A stretch of 36,958 bases of DNA, taken from positions 1 through 36,958 of the forward strand of contig CALWAU010000126.1 in the NCBI GenBank assembly GCA_944375795.1, in the 5' to 3' direction. The translations under genes were made by a program, and so were the position numbers. The DNA comes from an uncultured Clostridia bacterium. GTDB taxonomy: Bacteria; Bacillota; Clostridia; Christensenellales; Borkfalkiaceae. Below are positions 1-9,912 of this stretch, one piece after another. The notes beneath the pieces are model-generated. The model did not search any database and was not told the DNA's origin. It was given only the letters and a program-made list of their open reading frames with translations. The stretch's first letter is position 1. Every line of letters begins with the position of its first letter.

Positions 1-4
1 CCCT

Positions 5-676
5 TCATTTGAGCACCGCCTTATACCCCAGCCCGTGCACGGTGACGATCTCGAAGCCCGTGCAACCGCTCGTCTTGTCGCGCAGCTTCGCCATGTATAC
101 GTCCACCGTGCGCGAGGTGGCCGAGGAATCGTAATCCCAAAATTCGTCCATCAGCTGCCGCCGCGTAAACGTGCGGCGGGGAAAAGAGAGCAGTTTGAAC
201 AGCAGGTCGAACTCCCGCACCGTCAGGGGAAGCTCCTCTCCGTCGACATAGGCGGTATGCTCCTCCTCGTTCATGCGGAGGTTTCCCGCCGTCAGTTCCC
301 GGCTGCGCTCGATGTTGGCGCGCCGCAGCAGCGCCCCCACGCGCAGCATCAGAAGGTCCATATCGAAGGGCTTGACGACGTAATCGTCTATCCCCAGCCC
401 GTAGCCGCGCTGTTTGGAGGGCTTGTCGTCGAGCGCGGTCATAAACAGGATGGGGATGGTCTTGTCCGTCTCCCGTATCCGCTCCGCCAGCGCAAAGCCG
501 TCCATACCCGGCATCATGATGTCGGTGATCACCATGTCGTAATCCCCCTCCTCCAGCGCCGCAAGCGCCGAGGCGCCGTCGAAAAAGGGTTCCGCCTCGT
601 ATCCGCTGCGCACGAGCGCCGACACCACCGTACCGTTTAAGTCCCTGTCGTCCTCCGCAACCAGAATTTTCACCAT
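5..676 (-). CDS. OmpR/PhoB-family response regulator
   Basis: DNA-binding two-component response regulator, 223 aa. The receiver domain occupies about residues 1-115, with acidic pocket E8-D9-D10, phospho-acceptor D52 in the TDIMMPGMDG motif, T80 and K102 (VVKPFD). A winged-helix Trans_reg_C domain follows at about 135-223 and ends in the typical VTVHGLGYKAVLK. An upstream ATG in frame (718) is possible, but the ATG at 676 begins the canonical MVKILVAEDD and has GGGGAG 8 nt upstream, so it is preferred. A partner histidine kinase would be expected beyond the left edge and is not visible. A TATAAT and two TTAACA repeats 11 bp apart lie upstream, so the gene may itself be under Pho-type control. 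Which signal it serves (Pho, antimicrobial or other) cannot be told from sequence. Confidence 0.93.
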   Translation of the reverse strand: MVKILVAEDDRDLNGTVVSALVRSGYEAEPFFDGASALAALEEGDYDMVITDIMMPGMDGFALAERIRETDKTIPILFMTALDDKPSKQRGYGLGIDDYVVKPFDMDLLMLRVGALLRRANIERSRELTAGNLRMNEEEHTAYVDGEELPLTVREFDLLFKLLSFPRRTFTRRQLMDEFWDYDSSATSRTVDVYMAKLRDKTSGCTGFEIVTVHGLGYKAVLK

Positions 677-720
677 CGCCGCATCTCCCCGCCGCTCCCG
701 TCCGCGGCTTTCCGTCAAAA

Positions 721-774
721 ATTATATCTCGCCCATATTTACGAAAGAATAAAGAAATGTTAAAAAAATGTTAA
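721..774 (-). promoter_or_regulatory. Promoter and PHO-box-like repeats upstream of the response regulator
   Basis: On the minus strand TTAACA occurs twice with exactly 11 bp between repeat starts (769-774 and 758-763). This matches the known Bacillus PhoP box format (TTAACA-N5-TTAACA). A perfect TATAAT lies at 721-726, 45 bp before the chosen start codon. No good -35 is seen at the expected place, which fits an activator-dependent promoter. The Pho assignment is inference. Confidence 0.5.
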
Positions 775-809
775 AGTTTGCAAAAGGGGCGCTTTTGCAA
801 ACTTTCTTC

Positions 810-1193
810 CTACATCAGGCTGGAACGAATGATGTATTCCGCCGTGGCGCGGTTGGTGGCGATGGGAATGTCGTACACGACCGCGATGCGCAAAAGCGCC
901 TTGACGTCCGGGTCGTGCGGCTGCGTCTGCAGGGGGTCCCAGAAGAAAATCACGACGTCTATTTTCCCCTCCGCCACCTTGGCGCCTATCTGCTGGTCGC
1001 CGCCGAGCGGGCCGGACAGGTACCGCTTCACCGTCAGCCCCGTCGCCTCGCCGACCAATTTCGCGGTGGTCCCCGTGCCGCACAGCGCATAGCCCGCCAG
1101 AAGGTCTTTGTTTTCCAAAGCCCAGTTCACGATTTCGTGTTTCTTGTTGTCGTGCGCGATGAGCGCAATCGTCTTTTGTCTCTTTTTCCTCAT
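810..1193 (-). CDS. mgsA: Methylglyoxal synthase
   Basis: Converts dihydroxyacetone phosphate to methylglyoxal and phosphate, a glycolytic overflow bypass. The 127 aa length is a little short for the family (about 130-150). Diagnostic motifs are present: LIAHDNKK near the N-terminus (H14), the phosphate-binding SGPLGGDQQIGA with catalytic D66, and FFWDPLQTQPHDPDVKALLR with D86, H93 and D94. The start has AGGAG only 2 nt upstream, but no other initiator fits. The gene is divergent from pgk-tpiA-gpmI. Its substrate is the one TpiA removes, so the neighbourhood is metabolically coherent. Confidence 0.95.
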   Translation of the reverse strand: MRKKRQKTIALIAHDNKKHEIVNWALENKDLLAGYALCGTGTTAKLVGEATGLTVKRYLSGPLGGDQQIGAKVAEGKIDVVIFFWDPLQTQPHDPDVKALLRIAVVYDIPIATNRATAEYIIRSSLM

Positions 1194-1244
1194 AACTCCT
1201 ACGACCCCGGGCCCGCAGCCCTGTCAGCAACCCTGCTATATATG

Positions 1245-1274
1245 ATTATATCATAAATGCGGGCCGTTTGTAAA
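1245..1274 (-). promoter_or_regulatory. Sigma-A promoter of mgsA
   Basis: Minus-strand TTTACA (1269-1274), an 18-bp spacer and TATAAT (1245-1250) with an extended -10 TGA directly before it. Predicted transcription start is about 45 nt before the mgsA ATG. Confidence 0.7.
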
Positions 1275-1378
1275 CACATTTGAAAAAATAATTTCCCCGC
1301 CCTCCCGCAAAATTTCCCTCCGGGAGCGGACGGACAAAAAAAGTTTTCGGGTTTCTTGCGGATTATTTTTGCAAAAGG

Positions 1379-1407
1379 TTGACAAAAGGGAAAAAAATGG
1401 GTATTAT
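1379..1407 (+). promoter_or_regulatory. Sigma-A promoter of the pgk-tpiA-gpmI operon
   Basis: TTGACA (1379-1384), a 17-bp spacer and TATTAT (1402-1407), about 43 nt upstream of the pgk ATG. A near-consensus strong promoter, as expected for glycolysis. The 256-bp gap 1194-1449 otherwise holds only the divergent mgsA promoter. Confidence 0.8.
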
Positions 1408-1449
1408 ATAACCGCACGGAAAAATAAATCGCAAGGAGATTTCGGACAT

Positions 1450-2769
<1,320 letters not shown>

Positions 2770-2838
2770 CAAAAATATCCCGGGGCGGGGGCGGGCGATT
2801 GTCCGCCCTCCCGTTCCGCTTGCAAGGAGCATATTACC

Positions 2839-3585
2839 ATGAGAAAACCCATCATCGCAGGCAACTGGAAAATGAACAACACCGCCTCGGAGGGCGTCGC
2901 CCTCGTCAAGGCGATCGCCCCCCTGGTCAAGGACGCAAACTGCGACGTCGTCGTATGCGTTCCCGCCATCGATATCCCCGCCGTGAGCGAGGCCCTCAAA
3001 GGCACGAACATCGCCCTCGGCGCACAGAACGTGCACTTCGCGGAAAAGGGCGCCTTCACGGGCGAAATTTCCGCCGCCATGCTCAAAGAATACGGCGTAC
3101 GATACGTCATCATCGGGCACAGCGAACGCAGGCAGTATTTCGGAGAGACGGACGAAACCGTCAACAAGCGCACGCTGGCGGCGCTCGCCGCGGGGCTCAC
3201 CCCCATCGTCTGTATCGGCGAATCCCTCGAAGAGAGAGAGACGGGCAAGACGGAAGCCGTCCTCGAAAAGCAGATCCGCGAAGGCCTGAAGGGCATCGAC
3301 GACATCGCGAAGATCGTCGTCGCCTACGAGCCCGTCTGGGCGATCGGCACGGGCAGGACCGCCACGGCGCAACAGGCGAACGAGACGATCGGATTTATCC
3401 GCAAAACGATCGCGGACATGTTCTGCCCCAAGTGCGCGGAGGCCTTGCGCATCCAATACGGCGGCAGCATGAACGCGGGCAACTGCAAGGAGCTGATGGC
3501 GATGCCGGAAATCGACGGCGGGCTCATCGGCGGCGCCTCTCTGAAGGCCCCCGATTTCGCGGCGATCGTAAATTACGACAAATAA
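2839..3585 (+). CDS. tpiA: Triosephosphate isomerase
   Basis: Interconverts dihydroxyacetone phosphate and glyceraldehyde 3-phosphate. The 248 aa TIM barrel is of normal length. Catalytic residues are visible: K11 in GNWKMN, H94 in IIGHSERR and E164 in VVAYEPVWAIGTG. The phosphate-binding loops IQYGGSMN and GGLIGGASL are present. AAGGAG precedes the ATG at good spacing. Second gene of the glycolytic operon. Confidence 0.98.
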   Translation: MRKPIIAGNWKMNNTASEGVALVKAIAPLVKDANCDVVVCVPAIDIPAVSEALKGTNIALGAQNVHFAEKGAFTGEISAAMLKEYGVRYVIIGHSERRQYFGETDETVNKRTLAALAAGLTPIVCIGESLEERETGKTEAVLEKQIREGLKGIDDIAKIVVAYEPVWAIGTGRTATAQQANETIGFIRKTIADMFCPKCAEALRIQYGGSMNAGNCKELMAMPEIDGGLIGGASLKAPDFAAIVNYDK

Positions 3586-3592
3586 CGGTTTT

Positions 3593-3646
3593 GGGGGAAG
3601 GATGCGGCGATTTTTATTTCGTCGCATACCTGCCCCCTTTATTTTT
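3593..3646 (+). terminator. Imperfect hairpin with T-run between tpiA and gpmI
   Basis: An imperfect stem starting GGGGG (from 3593) and closing at GCCCCC (3632-3637), followed by TTTATTTTT. It probably attenuates or processes the operon transcript rather than ending it fully, since gpmI has no obvious promoter of its own. Confidence 0.45.
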
Positions 3647-3696
3647 ATGAGCGGCCGCAAAAATCGGCGGCAAAGGACGAAAGGAGAACAAACACG

Positions 3697-5271
3697 ATGA
3701 AAACACCTTACGCCATCATCATTATGGACGGCTACGGAATCAACAAGGAACACGCGGGAAACGCGGTGTTTACGGACGGCAGCAAAAACGTGACGGCGCT
3801 CGAAAGGGAATACCCCTCCTCGCAGCTGGGCGCGAGCGGAATGTCCGTGGGGCTCCCCGACGGGCAGATGGGCAATTCGGAAGTCGGGCACCTCAACATC
3901 GGCGCCGGGCGCATCGTCTATCAGGACCTCACCAAAATCACCAAGGATATCCGCGACGGTTCCTTCTTCAAAAATGAGGAACTCCTCCGCGCGATGGACG
4001 CGGCAAAGGAGAAAGGGACGAAACTGCACCTGTTCGGGCTGGTTTCGACGGGCGGCGTGCACAGCCATATCGAGCACCTCTACGCGCTCATCGAAATGGC
4101 GAAAAAAGAGGGTTTGGAAAACGTCTACGTCCACGCGTTTACGGACGGAAGGGACGTCGCCCCCACCTCGGGCGCGGAATTTCTCAAAGAATTGCAGGAC
4201 AAAATGGACGAACTCGGCTTCGGAAAAATCGCTTCCGTGTCGGGCAGGTATTACGCGATGGACCGGGACAACAACTGGGACCGCGAGGAAAAGGCGTACG
4301 ACATGCTGACGCTGGGCGAGGGCGTGCACTTTGAAGGCAGCGCCGAGGACGCGGCGAAGGCCTCCTACGAAAGCGGCGTGACGGACGAATTTATCCTGCC
4401 CACCAACCTCACGGAAAACGGAAAGCCGGTGGCGCTCGTCGGAAAAGAGGACAGCATCATCTGCTTCAATTTCCGCCCCGACCGCGCGCGGCAGATCACC
4501 CGCATGTTCTCGCAAAAGACCTTTCCGTTCCAAGACGCAAAGACGGGCCAGACGCTCGGTTTCGAGCGGAAAACGGGCTTCCTCTCCCCCACCTACGTGG
4601 GCTTCGCGGTATACGATTCGTCTTTCGAGAACGTGGGCGTGGCCTTCCCTCCCGACGAAATCGACAACACCCTGCCCCAATATCTTTCCTCTCTGGGGCT
4701 GACGCAGCTGCACATCGCGGAGACGGAGAAGTACGCGCACGTCACTTTCTTTTTCAACGCCAAACTGGAAGCGCCCGTGAAGGGCGAGACCCGCATCGTC
4801 ATTCCCTCGCCCAAGGTGGCAACCTATGACCTGCAGCCCGAAATGAGCGCCTATCCCGTGACGGAAAAGGTACTTGAGGAGCTGGACAAGGGCATTTACG
4901 ACGTCCTTATCCTCAACTATGCCAACTGCGACATGGTGGGCCATACCGGCGTGATGGAGGCGGCGGTGAAAGCCGTGCACACGGTGGACGAATGCGTGAA
5001 GAAGGTCACGGACAAAATCCTGTCCATGGGCGGCAGCGCCATCGTGACGACCGACCACGGAAACGCGGACCAGATGGTCGCCGAGGACGGCGTCACCCCC
5101 TTCACGCAGCACACGACCAACCCCGTGCCCGTCATTCTCGTCTCCGAAAAATACAAGGGCGCAAAACTGCGCGCGGGCGGGGTGCTCGCAGATCTCGCCC
5201 CCACCCTCCTCGACGTGATGGGTCTGCCCCAGCCCAAGGAAATGACGGGGAAATCCCTGCTCGTCCGATGA
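3697..5271 (+). CDS. gpmI: 2,3-bisphosphoglycerate-independent phosphoglycerate mutase
   Basis: Manganese-dependent interconversion of 3- and 2-phosphoglycerate. The 524 aa length is normal for iPGM (about 510-530). Seen in order: metal-binding IIMDGYG (D11); the phosphoserine nucleophile S61 in GNSEVGHLNIGAGR; HAFTDGRDVAP and SGRYYAMDRDNNWDR in the phosphotransferase domain; FNFRPDRARQ; NYANCDMVGHTG and TTDHGNADQM of the alkaline-phosphatase-like metal site. AAAGGAG precedes the ATG. Third gene of the pgk-tpiA-gpmI cluster; gap and eno are not in the window. Confidence 0.97.
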   Translation: MKTPYAIIIMDGYGINKEHAGNAVFTDGSKNVTALEREYPSSQLGASGMSVGLPDGQMGNSEVGHLNIGAGRIVYQDLTKITKDIRDGSFFKNEELLRAMDAAKEKGTKLHLFGLVSTGGVHSHIEHLYALIEMAKKEGLENVYVHAFTDGRDVAPTSGAEFLKELQDKMDELGFGKIASVSGRYYAMDRDNNWDREEKAYDMLTLGEGVHFEGSAEDAAKASYESGVTDEFILPTNLTENGKPVALVGKEDSIICFNFRPDRARQITRMFSQKTFPFQDAKTGQTLGFERKTGFLSPTYVGFAVYDSSFENVGVAFPPDEIDNTLPQYLSSLGLTQLHIAETEKYAHVTFFFNAKLEAPVKGETRIVIPSPKVATYDLQPEMSAYPVTEKVLEELDKGIYDVLILNYANCDMVGHTGVMEAAVKAVHTVDECVKKVTDKILSMGGSAIVTTDHGNADQMVAEDGVTPFTQHTTNPVPVILVSEKYKGAKLRAGGVLADLAPTLLDVMGLPQPKEMTGKSLLVR

Positions 5272-5352
5272 TCGGCAAGGGCGCAAAAGCGCAAAAAATC
5301 TCCCGCCGGACGGATTTTTTCGGATTTTTTTCGGAAAGGGAGGGAAAAACAG

Positions 5353-5381
5353 TTGCGCTATTGCCGAGAGTATGGTATAAT
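5353..5381 (+). promoter_or_regulatory. Promoter of secG (extended -10)
   Basis: TTGCGC (5353-5358), a 17-bp spacer and a perfect TATAAT (5376-5381) with TGG before it (extended -10). It lies about 66 nt upstream of the secG ATG. Confidence 0.7.
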
Positions 5382-5446
5382 TTACGAGTATCTTGAAAAG
5401 AGCGGTTTTGTTCCGTCAAAAGAAAAAGGAAAAGGATTGAACGAAG

Positions 5447-5758
5447 ATGTTGGAATTTGTCTCTCTGCTTGTCCCCACGAGGAATGACGCGTTATACAAT
5501 CTCTATATGACGCTTAGCGTCCTGATGATCGCGCTCATGTGCCTGGCCGCCATCGCCGCGATCGTGCTGGTGCTGCTGCAGCCCGGAAACTCGACGGGCA
5601 TCGACGCCTTGGGCGGCTCGAGCGAGACCTTTTTCGGCAAAAACAAGGGCAAATCGATAGAAGCGAAGATGAAAAAATGGACGATAGCCTGTCTCGTCGT
5701 CCTCGTCATTTTCTCCATCGCTTTCTATATCCTGCAGCTCGAGTCCCTTTGGGCGTAA
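5447..5758 (+). CDS. secG: Preprotein translocase subunit SecG
   Basis: Small auxiliary subunit of the SecYEG channel. The 103 aa protein has two hydrophobic helices (about 22-43 and 82-99) joined by the conserved loop VLLQPGN..GIDALGGSSETFFGKNKGK. The N-terminal 20 residues before the first helix are longer than usual; M20 is an alternative start but has no better ribosome site. A strong terminator follows. secG-rnr-smpB order is common in Bacillota. Confidence 0.93.
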   Translation: MLEFVSLLVPTRNDALYNLYMTLSVLMIALMCLAAIAAIVLVLLQPGNSTGIDALGGSSETFFGKNKGKSIEAKMKKWTIACLVVLVIFSIAFYILQLESLWA

Positions 5759-5782
5759 GCGCGGGCACACGGAAAACAAATC

Positions 5783-5814
5783 GGCGGCTTTTCGGTAAAA
5801 GCCGCCTTTTTTAT
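5783..5814 (+). terminator. Rho-independent terminator after secG
   Basis: Perfect 10-bp stem GGCGGCTTTT / AAAAGCCGCC with a 4-nt loop, followed by TTTTTTATT. Confidence 0.9.
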
Positions 5815-5941
5815 TGCCCTCCCCTCCCGAACGCGGAAAGATTTCCCCTTTCGTTCGGTTTCGGGATACATAGCGCGCGGAAAAGCGCCCGAACGAGAGA
5901 GCGGGCCGCCTTTTGCCGCACGTCACACCGGAGGTATCTCA

Positions 5942-8080
5942 TTGAACGCACAGGAATCGCTTTTACAATATTTCGCCGACGGTACGCTGGCGGGGAAAAC
6001 CCTCCCCGAGATCTGCCGCATTCTCAAAATCCCCCGCCGCGAAAAGGACGGCCTGCTGTCGCTGCTGAACGCCCTGCGGGAAAAGGGCAAACTGTTCTGC
6101 GCCGACGGCAGATACGGCACGCCCGAACAGCTCGGGCTGATTCGCGGAAAGATCTCCGGCAACGAACGGGGCTTCGCCTTTCTGATCCCCGAGGGAAAGG
6201 AAGCGGGCGCGGAAGATCTGTTCATTCCCCGCAAGCGCCTGCACGGCGCCCTGCACGGGGATACCGTCTGGGCGGAACGGATATACGGCCGCGACGGAGA
6301 CGAGGCGGAGGTGATAACCGTTCTCTCCCGCGGATATAAGGAAATCGTCGGCACCTTTTACAAGGACAGGCGCTCCGGCCGGCTGCGCCCGGACGAACGG
6401 AAATTTTCCGAGGACGTCTACATTCCTCTCTCCGAATGCAGCCATATCCCCGACGGCGTGAAGGCGGTGGCGACGATCACCGATTATCCTTACGGAAAGG
6501 CGCCGGGCGGGGTCATCTCGGAGGTGCTGGGCGACGAAGGCGATTTCTTCGCCGAGGTGCTTTCCCTCATCCGCTCCTTCGGGCTTCGGGAGGAATTTCC
6601 CGCGGGGCTGGAACGGGAGGCGGAACGCGCGGCAAAACGGAGCATTTCCGGCGAAATACAGAAGCGGCGGGACTTACGCGGGCTGTCCGTCGTCACGATA
6701 GACGGCGAGGACACGCGGGATATCGACGACGCCGTTTCCCTGGAACGCACGGACGGCGGCTGGCGGCTGGGCGTGCACATCGCGGACGTATCCCATTATG
6801 TTCCCTACCGCTCCCCGCTCGACGAAGAGGCCCTCGCGCGCGGGACTTCCGTCTACTTTCCCGACCGCGTCCTGCCCATGCGCCCCCGCGCCCTTTCAAA
6901 CGGCGCCTGTTCGCTCAACGAGGGGGAGGACAGACTCGCCCTCTCCTGCCTGATGACGCTGGACGATAAAGGGGCGGTAAAGGACGCGGAAATCGCGGAA
7001 ACGGTCATCCGCTCGGCGCACAAAATGACCTACACCGAGGTGCAGAGCATCCTCGACGGCGATGTGCGCACGGCGGAAAAATATGCGGACGTCAAAGACA
7101 TGGTATGCTTATTTTCCGAGCTCGCCCACATTTTGAAGGCGCGGCGGGAAAAGCGGGGCGGCATCGCCCTCGATGTGAAAGAAGCGAAAATCATGCTGGA
7201 CGAAAAGGGAAACATCGTCGTCCCGGACACGGAACGGGCGCACAGTTTTTCGCACGAAATCATCGAGCAGTTCATGGTGCTCGCCAACGAGACGGTGGCG
7301 GAATACATGCACGCGCTGGAAATGCCCTTCGTCTACCGCATTCACGAAAAGCCGGACGAGGAAAAGGCGGCCTCCCTACGGGATTTCGCGCGCGGGCTGG
7401 GTCTGAAAGTCCGCTTCGACGCGGCCGACGTGAAGCCGTACGACTATCAGAAACTCCTTTCCGCAGCAGAGGGGCTGCCCGGCTATTCCGTCCTCAACCG
7501 CGTCATGCTGCGTTCCATGCAGAAGGCGCGCTATTCCCCCGTCAACGCGGGGCATTTCGGGCTGGCCAGCCGCTGCTACTGCCATTTCACCTCCCCCATA
7601 CGGCGGTATCCCGACCTGTGCATCCACCGGATCATCAAAGAGGTCTTGCGCGGGCGCGGGGAGGAGGCGATAAAGACGTTCGGCGGCTTCGTCTCCGAAG
7701 CGGCGGCGAGGTCCTCCGAATGCGAGCGGCGCGCGGCGGAAGCGGAACGGGAAGTGGACGCCCTGTACGAGACGATGTACATGAGCGAACGCATCGGAAA
7801 AGTCTATGAAGCCGTCCTCTCGGGCGTGGCCGAATTCGGGCTGTTCGCCGAGCTGAAAAACGGCATCGAGGGCTTTATCCCCGTCGAGAGCCTGCCCGGC
7901 ATCTATCGTTTCCTCCCCGAACGGCTGACCCTGCGCGGAGAGGGAGAAAGCTGGTCACTCGGGGAACGGGTGGAAATCGAGGTGGATTCCGTGGACTTCG
8001 GCAAGCGGCGCACCCGTTTCCGCCTCTTGAAAAAACTCGGCGACGAACGCGACGAACGCGGCGAACGGGCGGAAGAATAA
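5942..8080 (+). CDS. rnr: Ribonuclease R
   Basis: Processive 3'-5' exoribonuclease of structured RNA; partner of SmpB/tmRNA in quality control. The 712 aa open at a TTG with GGAGG 7 nt upstream. Domains: N-terminal winged helix (about 5-60), cold-shock/OB domains (about 65-195), RNB catalytic domain (about 245-570) and C-terminal S1 domain (about 625-705). The RNB active-site acids are D254, D260, D262 and D263 in IDGEDTRDIDD; HFTSPIRRYPDL marks the end of the RNB domain. No promoter is obvious in the 180 nt upstream apart from the secG terminator. smpB follows 15 nt later. Confidence 0.97.
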   Translation: MNAQESLLQYFADGTLAGKTLPEICRILKIPRREKDGLLSLLNALREKGKLFCADGRYGTPEQLGLIRGKISGNERGFAFLIPEGKEAGAEDLFIPRKRLHGALHGDTVWAERIYGRDGDEAEVITVLSRGYKEIVGTFYKDRRSGRLRPDERKFSEDVYIPLSECSHIPDGVKAVATITDYPYGKAPGGVISEVLGDEGDFFAEVLSLIRSFGLREEFPAGLEREAERAAKRSISGEIQKRRDLRGLSVVTIDGEDTRDIDDAVSLERTDGGWRLGVHIADVSHYVPYRSPLDEEALARGTSVYFPDRVLPMRPRALSNGACSLNEGEDRLALSCLMTLDDKGAVKDAEIAETVIRSAHKMTYTEVQSILDGDVRTAEKYADVKDMVCLFSELAHILKARREKRGGIALDVKEAKIMLDEKGNIVVPDTERAHSFSHEIIEQFMVLANETVAEYMHALEMPFVYRIHEKPDEEKAASLRDFARGLGLKVRFDAADVKPYDYQKLLSAAEGLPGYSVLNRVMLRSMQKARYSPVNAGHFGLASRCYCHFTSPIRRYPDLCIHRIIKEVLRGRGEEAIKTFGGFVSEAAARSSECERRAAEAEREVDALYETMYMSERIGKVYEAVLSGVAEFGLFAELKNGIEGFIPVESLPGIYRFLPERLTLRGEGESWSLGERVEIEVDSVDFGKRRTRFRLLKKLGDERDERGERAEE

Positions 8081-8095
8081 AACAGGGAGAATGTC

Positions 8096-8548
8096 ATGAA
8101 AGTCATCGCAGTGAACAAATCGGCGTCCTTTGAATATTTCATCGAAGAAAAATACGAAGCGGGCATCGTGCTGGAGGGAAACGAAATCAAATCCCTGCGC
8201 GCGGGCGGCGTAAACATGAACGACAGCTTCTGCATGATCCGCGGCGGCGAAGTATGCGTGAAAAACATGCACATCGCGCTGTACGACAAATCGGACGCGT
8301 TCAGCACGAAAGACACGCGGCGGGACAGGCGTCTGCTGCTCCACAAGGGCGAGATCGCCAAAATCGCGGGAAAAATCAACCGCCAGGGCTACACCCTCGT
8401 GCCGCTGAAACTGTATTTCAAGGATTCCCTCGTCAAAGTGGAAGTGGCGCTGTGCAGGGGCAAGCACACATACGACAAAAAGCGTTCGATCGCCGAACGG
8501 GACATCAAACGGGAAACCGACCGCGCCGTAAAAAATGCCGGCTACTGA
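8096..8548 (+). CDS. smpB: tmRNA-binding protein SmpB
   Basis: Binds tmRNA and delivers it to stalled ribosomes for trans-translation. 150 aa, normal length. Motifs: EAGIVLEGNEIKSLR, GYTLVPLKLYF and the basic tail KHTYDKKRSIAERDIKRE. GGGAG precedes the ATG, 15 nt after rnr, so the two are probably co-transcribed. The ssrA gene itself is not adjacent. Confidence 0.97.
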   Translation: MKVIAVNKSASFEYFIEEKYEAGIVLEGNEIKSLRAGGVNMNDSFCMIRGGEVCVKNMHIALYDKSDAFSTKDTRRDRRLLLHKGEIAKIAGKINRQGYTLVPLKLYFKDSLVKVEVALCRGKHTYDKKRSIAERDIKRETDRAVKNAGY

Positions 8549-9122
8549 AAAGCAAAAAATCGTCCTTCGGGAGACGGAACGACTGTTCCTTCGCCCCTTC
8601 CGCCCGAAAGACGCGGATTTTCTGTTTCTCCTGCTCTCGGACGAAGAAACGACCGCCTTTCTGCCCCTGTTCCCTTTCCGCTGCCGGAAGGACGCGGAAC
8701 ATTACCTGCTCGAGCGCGAAAAAGCGGGCGGCCTTTCCCTCGCCGTATGCCTGAAACCTGAAAATATCCCCGTGGGTTTTGTCACCGTGAGCGGCGGAAA
8801 AAGCCGCGACCTCGGATACTGTCTGCAACGGGAATACCGGGGCAGGGGGTTGATGACGGAAGCCTGTACCGCCGTTTTGTCCGCCCTGCGCGAAGCGGGC
8901 GTTCCCTTTGTCACCGCCACGCACGACAGAAACAATCCGAAAAGCGGAGCGGTGATGAAAAGGCTGGGAATGCGCTATTGCTACTCCTATGAGGAGCTTT
9001 GGCAGCCCAAAAATTTCAAGGTGGTTTTTCGTATGTACCAATACAACCTGGACGGCGAGGAGAGAGTTTTCAGAGACTATTGGGATGCGGCCGCCGTGCG
9101 CTTTGTCGAACCGGGGCTTTAA
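8535..9122 (+). CDS. GNAT-family N-acetyltransferase (RimJ/RimL type)
   Basis: 195 aa acyl-CoA N-acyltransferase. N-terminal strand ETERLFLRPFRPKDADFL, then the acetyl-CoA pyrophosphate-binding region DLGYCLQREYRGRGLMTEA (Q/R-x-x-G-x-G type) at about 95-115, and the family's NPKSGAVMKRLGMRY near 140. The substrate is unknown. The ATG lies inside the end of smpB (14-nt overlap), which implies translational coupling. Confidence 0.9.
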   Translation: MPATEKQKIVLRETERLFLRPFRPKDADFLFLLLSDEETTAFLPLFPFRCRKDAEHYLLEREKAGGLSLAVCLKPENIPVGFVTVSGGKSRDLGYCLQREYRGRGLMTEACTAVLSALREAGVPFVTATHDRNNPKSGAVMKRLGMRYCYSYEELWQPKNFKVVFRMYQYNLDGEERVFRDYWDAAAVRFVEPGL

Positions 9123-9137
9123 TTTATCCGAACGAAA

Positions 9138-9167
9138 CCCGCCTTCCGGGATACGGAAGGCGGGCTT
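9138..9167. terminator. Bidirectional terminator between convergent genes
   Basis: Perfect 11-bp stem CCCGCCTTCCG / CGGAAGGCGGG with a 5-nt loop. It is followed by CTTT on plus and by TTTCGTT on minus, and lies between the convergent GNAT and nitrilase-fold genes. Confidence 0.75.
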
Positions 9168-9192
9168 TGCACACTATGCATTGAAAAGCGGT

Positions 9193-9864
9193 TCAAAAAT
9201 CCCGTTTGGGCGCTTTATAAAAGCCCCGGCGGCGCGTTTCGACGAGGTGATATTCCTGCTTCTTTTCAAAGGAAAATTCCACGGGACTGTCTGGCGAGGA
9301 AAAGAGCAGGGAGCCGGAAATGTCCGCGATCGCGCTGTAACCGACGCCGCCCAGACACATGGGCACGCCGTAGGAAAACGCCGCCGACCGCAGAAGCAGG
9401 GATTCGGTGAAATCGGAAACGACGCCGAAGGGACAAAGCACGATATCGCTTCCGCACACCGCCAGGGTGCGCAAAAGCTCGGGAAAATAGATATCCTCCG
9501 CGACGGCGACGCCCAGGCGCCCCGCGCGCGTCTCGTATACGCGCAGGCCCGCCCCGCTCGAATATTCTCCGTCCACCGCGTTAAGCATATCGGAAACGCC
9601 GAGAATACGCCCATTTTCCGCCACCACGGCGGATTTGCGTTTGAGGCCGCGCGTATCCGTCACGCAGCCGCACACGACGACGTTGTGATTTTCCTTGGAC
9701 AAAATCGCCACGTCCTCGAAAAAGTCCGTTTCTCCCTTCAGTTCCTTTTCATAGCTCACTTCCCCGAGGGACTGAAAACCGAAAAAAAGGATATCCGCAT
9801 CGCTGCCGCCGTAATCGTCCCAGAAGGAATGAAGCGTCCCTCTGCTCACAAAACAAATCCGCAT
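9193..9864 (-). CDS. Nitrilase-fold (carbon-nitrogen hydrolase) protein without catalytic residues
   Basis: 223 aa with the carbon-nitrogen hydrolase superfamily plan; the stretch GRLGVAVAEDIYFPE matches the family block that normally reads G-x-x-I-C-x-D-x-x-F-P-E. At the nucleophile position the Cys is Ala (A122, GCG). By hand alignment the usual Glu of the PE motif (around F30 in DILFFGF) and the Lys of the YRK motif (around ILGVSDM) are also missing. Enzymes usually have 260-300 aa, so this one is also short. Probably a pseudoenzyme with a binding or structural role; the alternative is a divergent active site. GGAGG lies 10 nt before the ATG. Minus-strand neighbours are small membrane proteins. 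Confidence 0.75.
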   Translation of the reverse strand: MRICFVSRGTLHSFWDDYGGSDADILFFGFQSLGEVSYEKELKGETDFFEDVAILSKENHNVVVCGCVTDTRGLKRKSAVVAENGRILGVSDMLNAVDGEYSSGAGLRVYETRAGRLGVAVAEDIYFPELLRTLAVCGSDIVLCPFGVVSDFTESLLLRSAAFSYGVPMCLGGVGYSAIADISGSLLFSSPDSPVEFSFEKKQEYHLVETRRRGFYKAPKRDF

Positions 9865-9912
9865 GACCGCCGCGCCTCCCCTTTACAGTATAGCGCCCGC
9901 GGCCTTTTTTTG

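Noticed and set aside
5276-5340. Terminator after gpmI
   Set aside because: T-rich runs are present but only very short stems can be drawn; not convincing.
9123-9192. tmRNA (ssrA) near smpB
   Set aside because: The gap after the smpB-GNAT pair is only 70 bp and filled by a terminator hairpin; no tRNA-like ends or tag frame.
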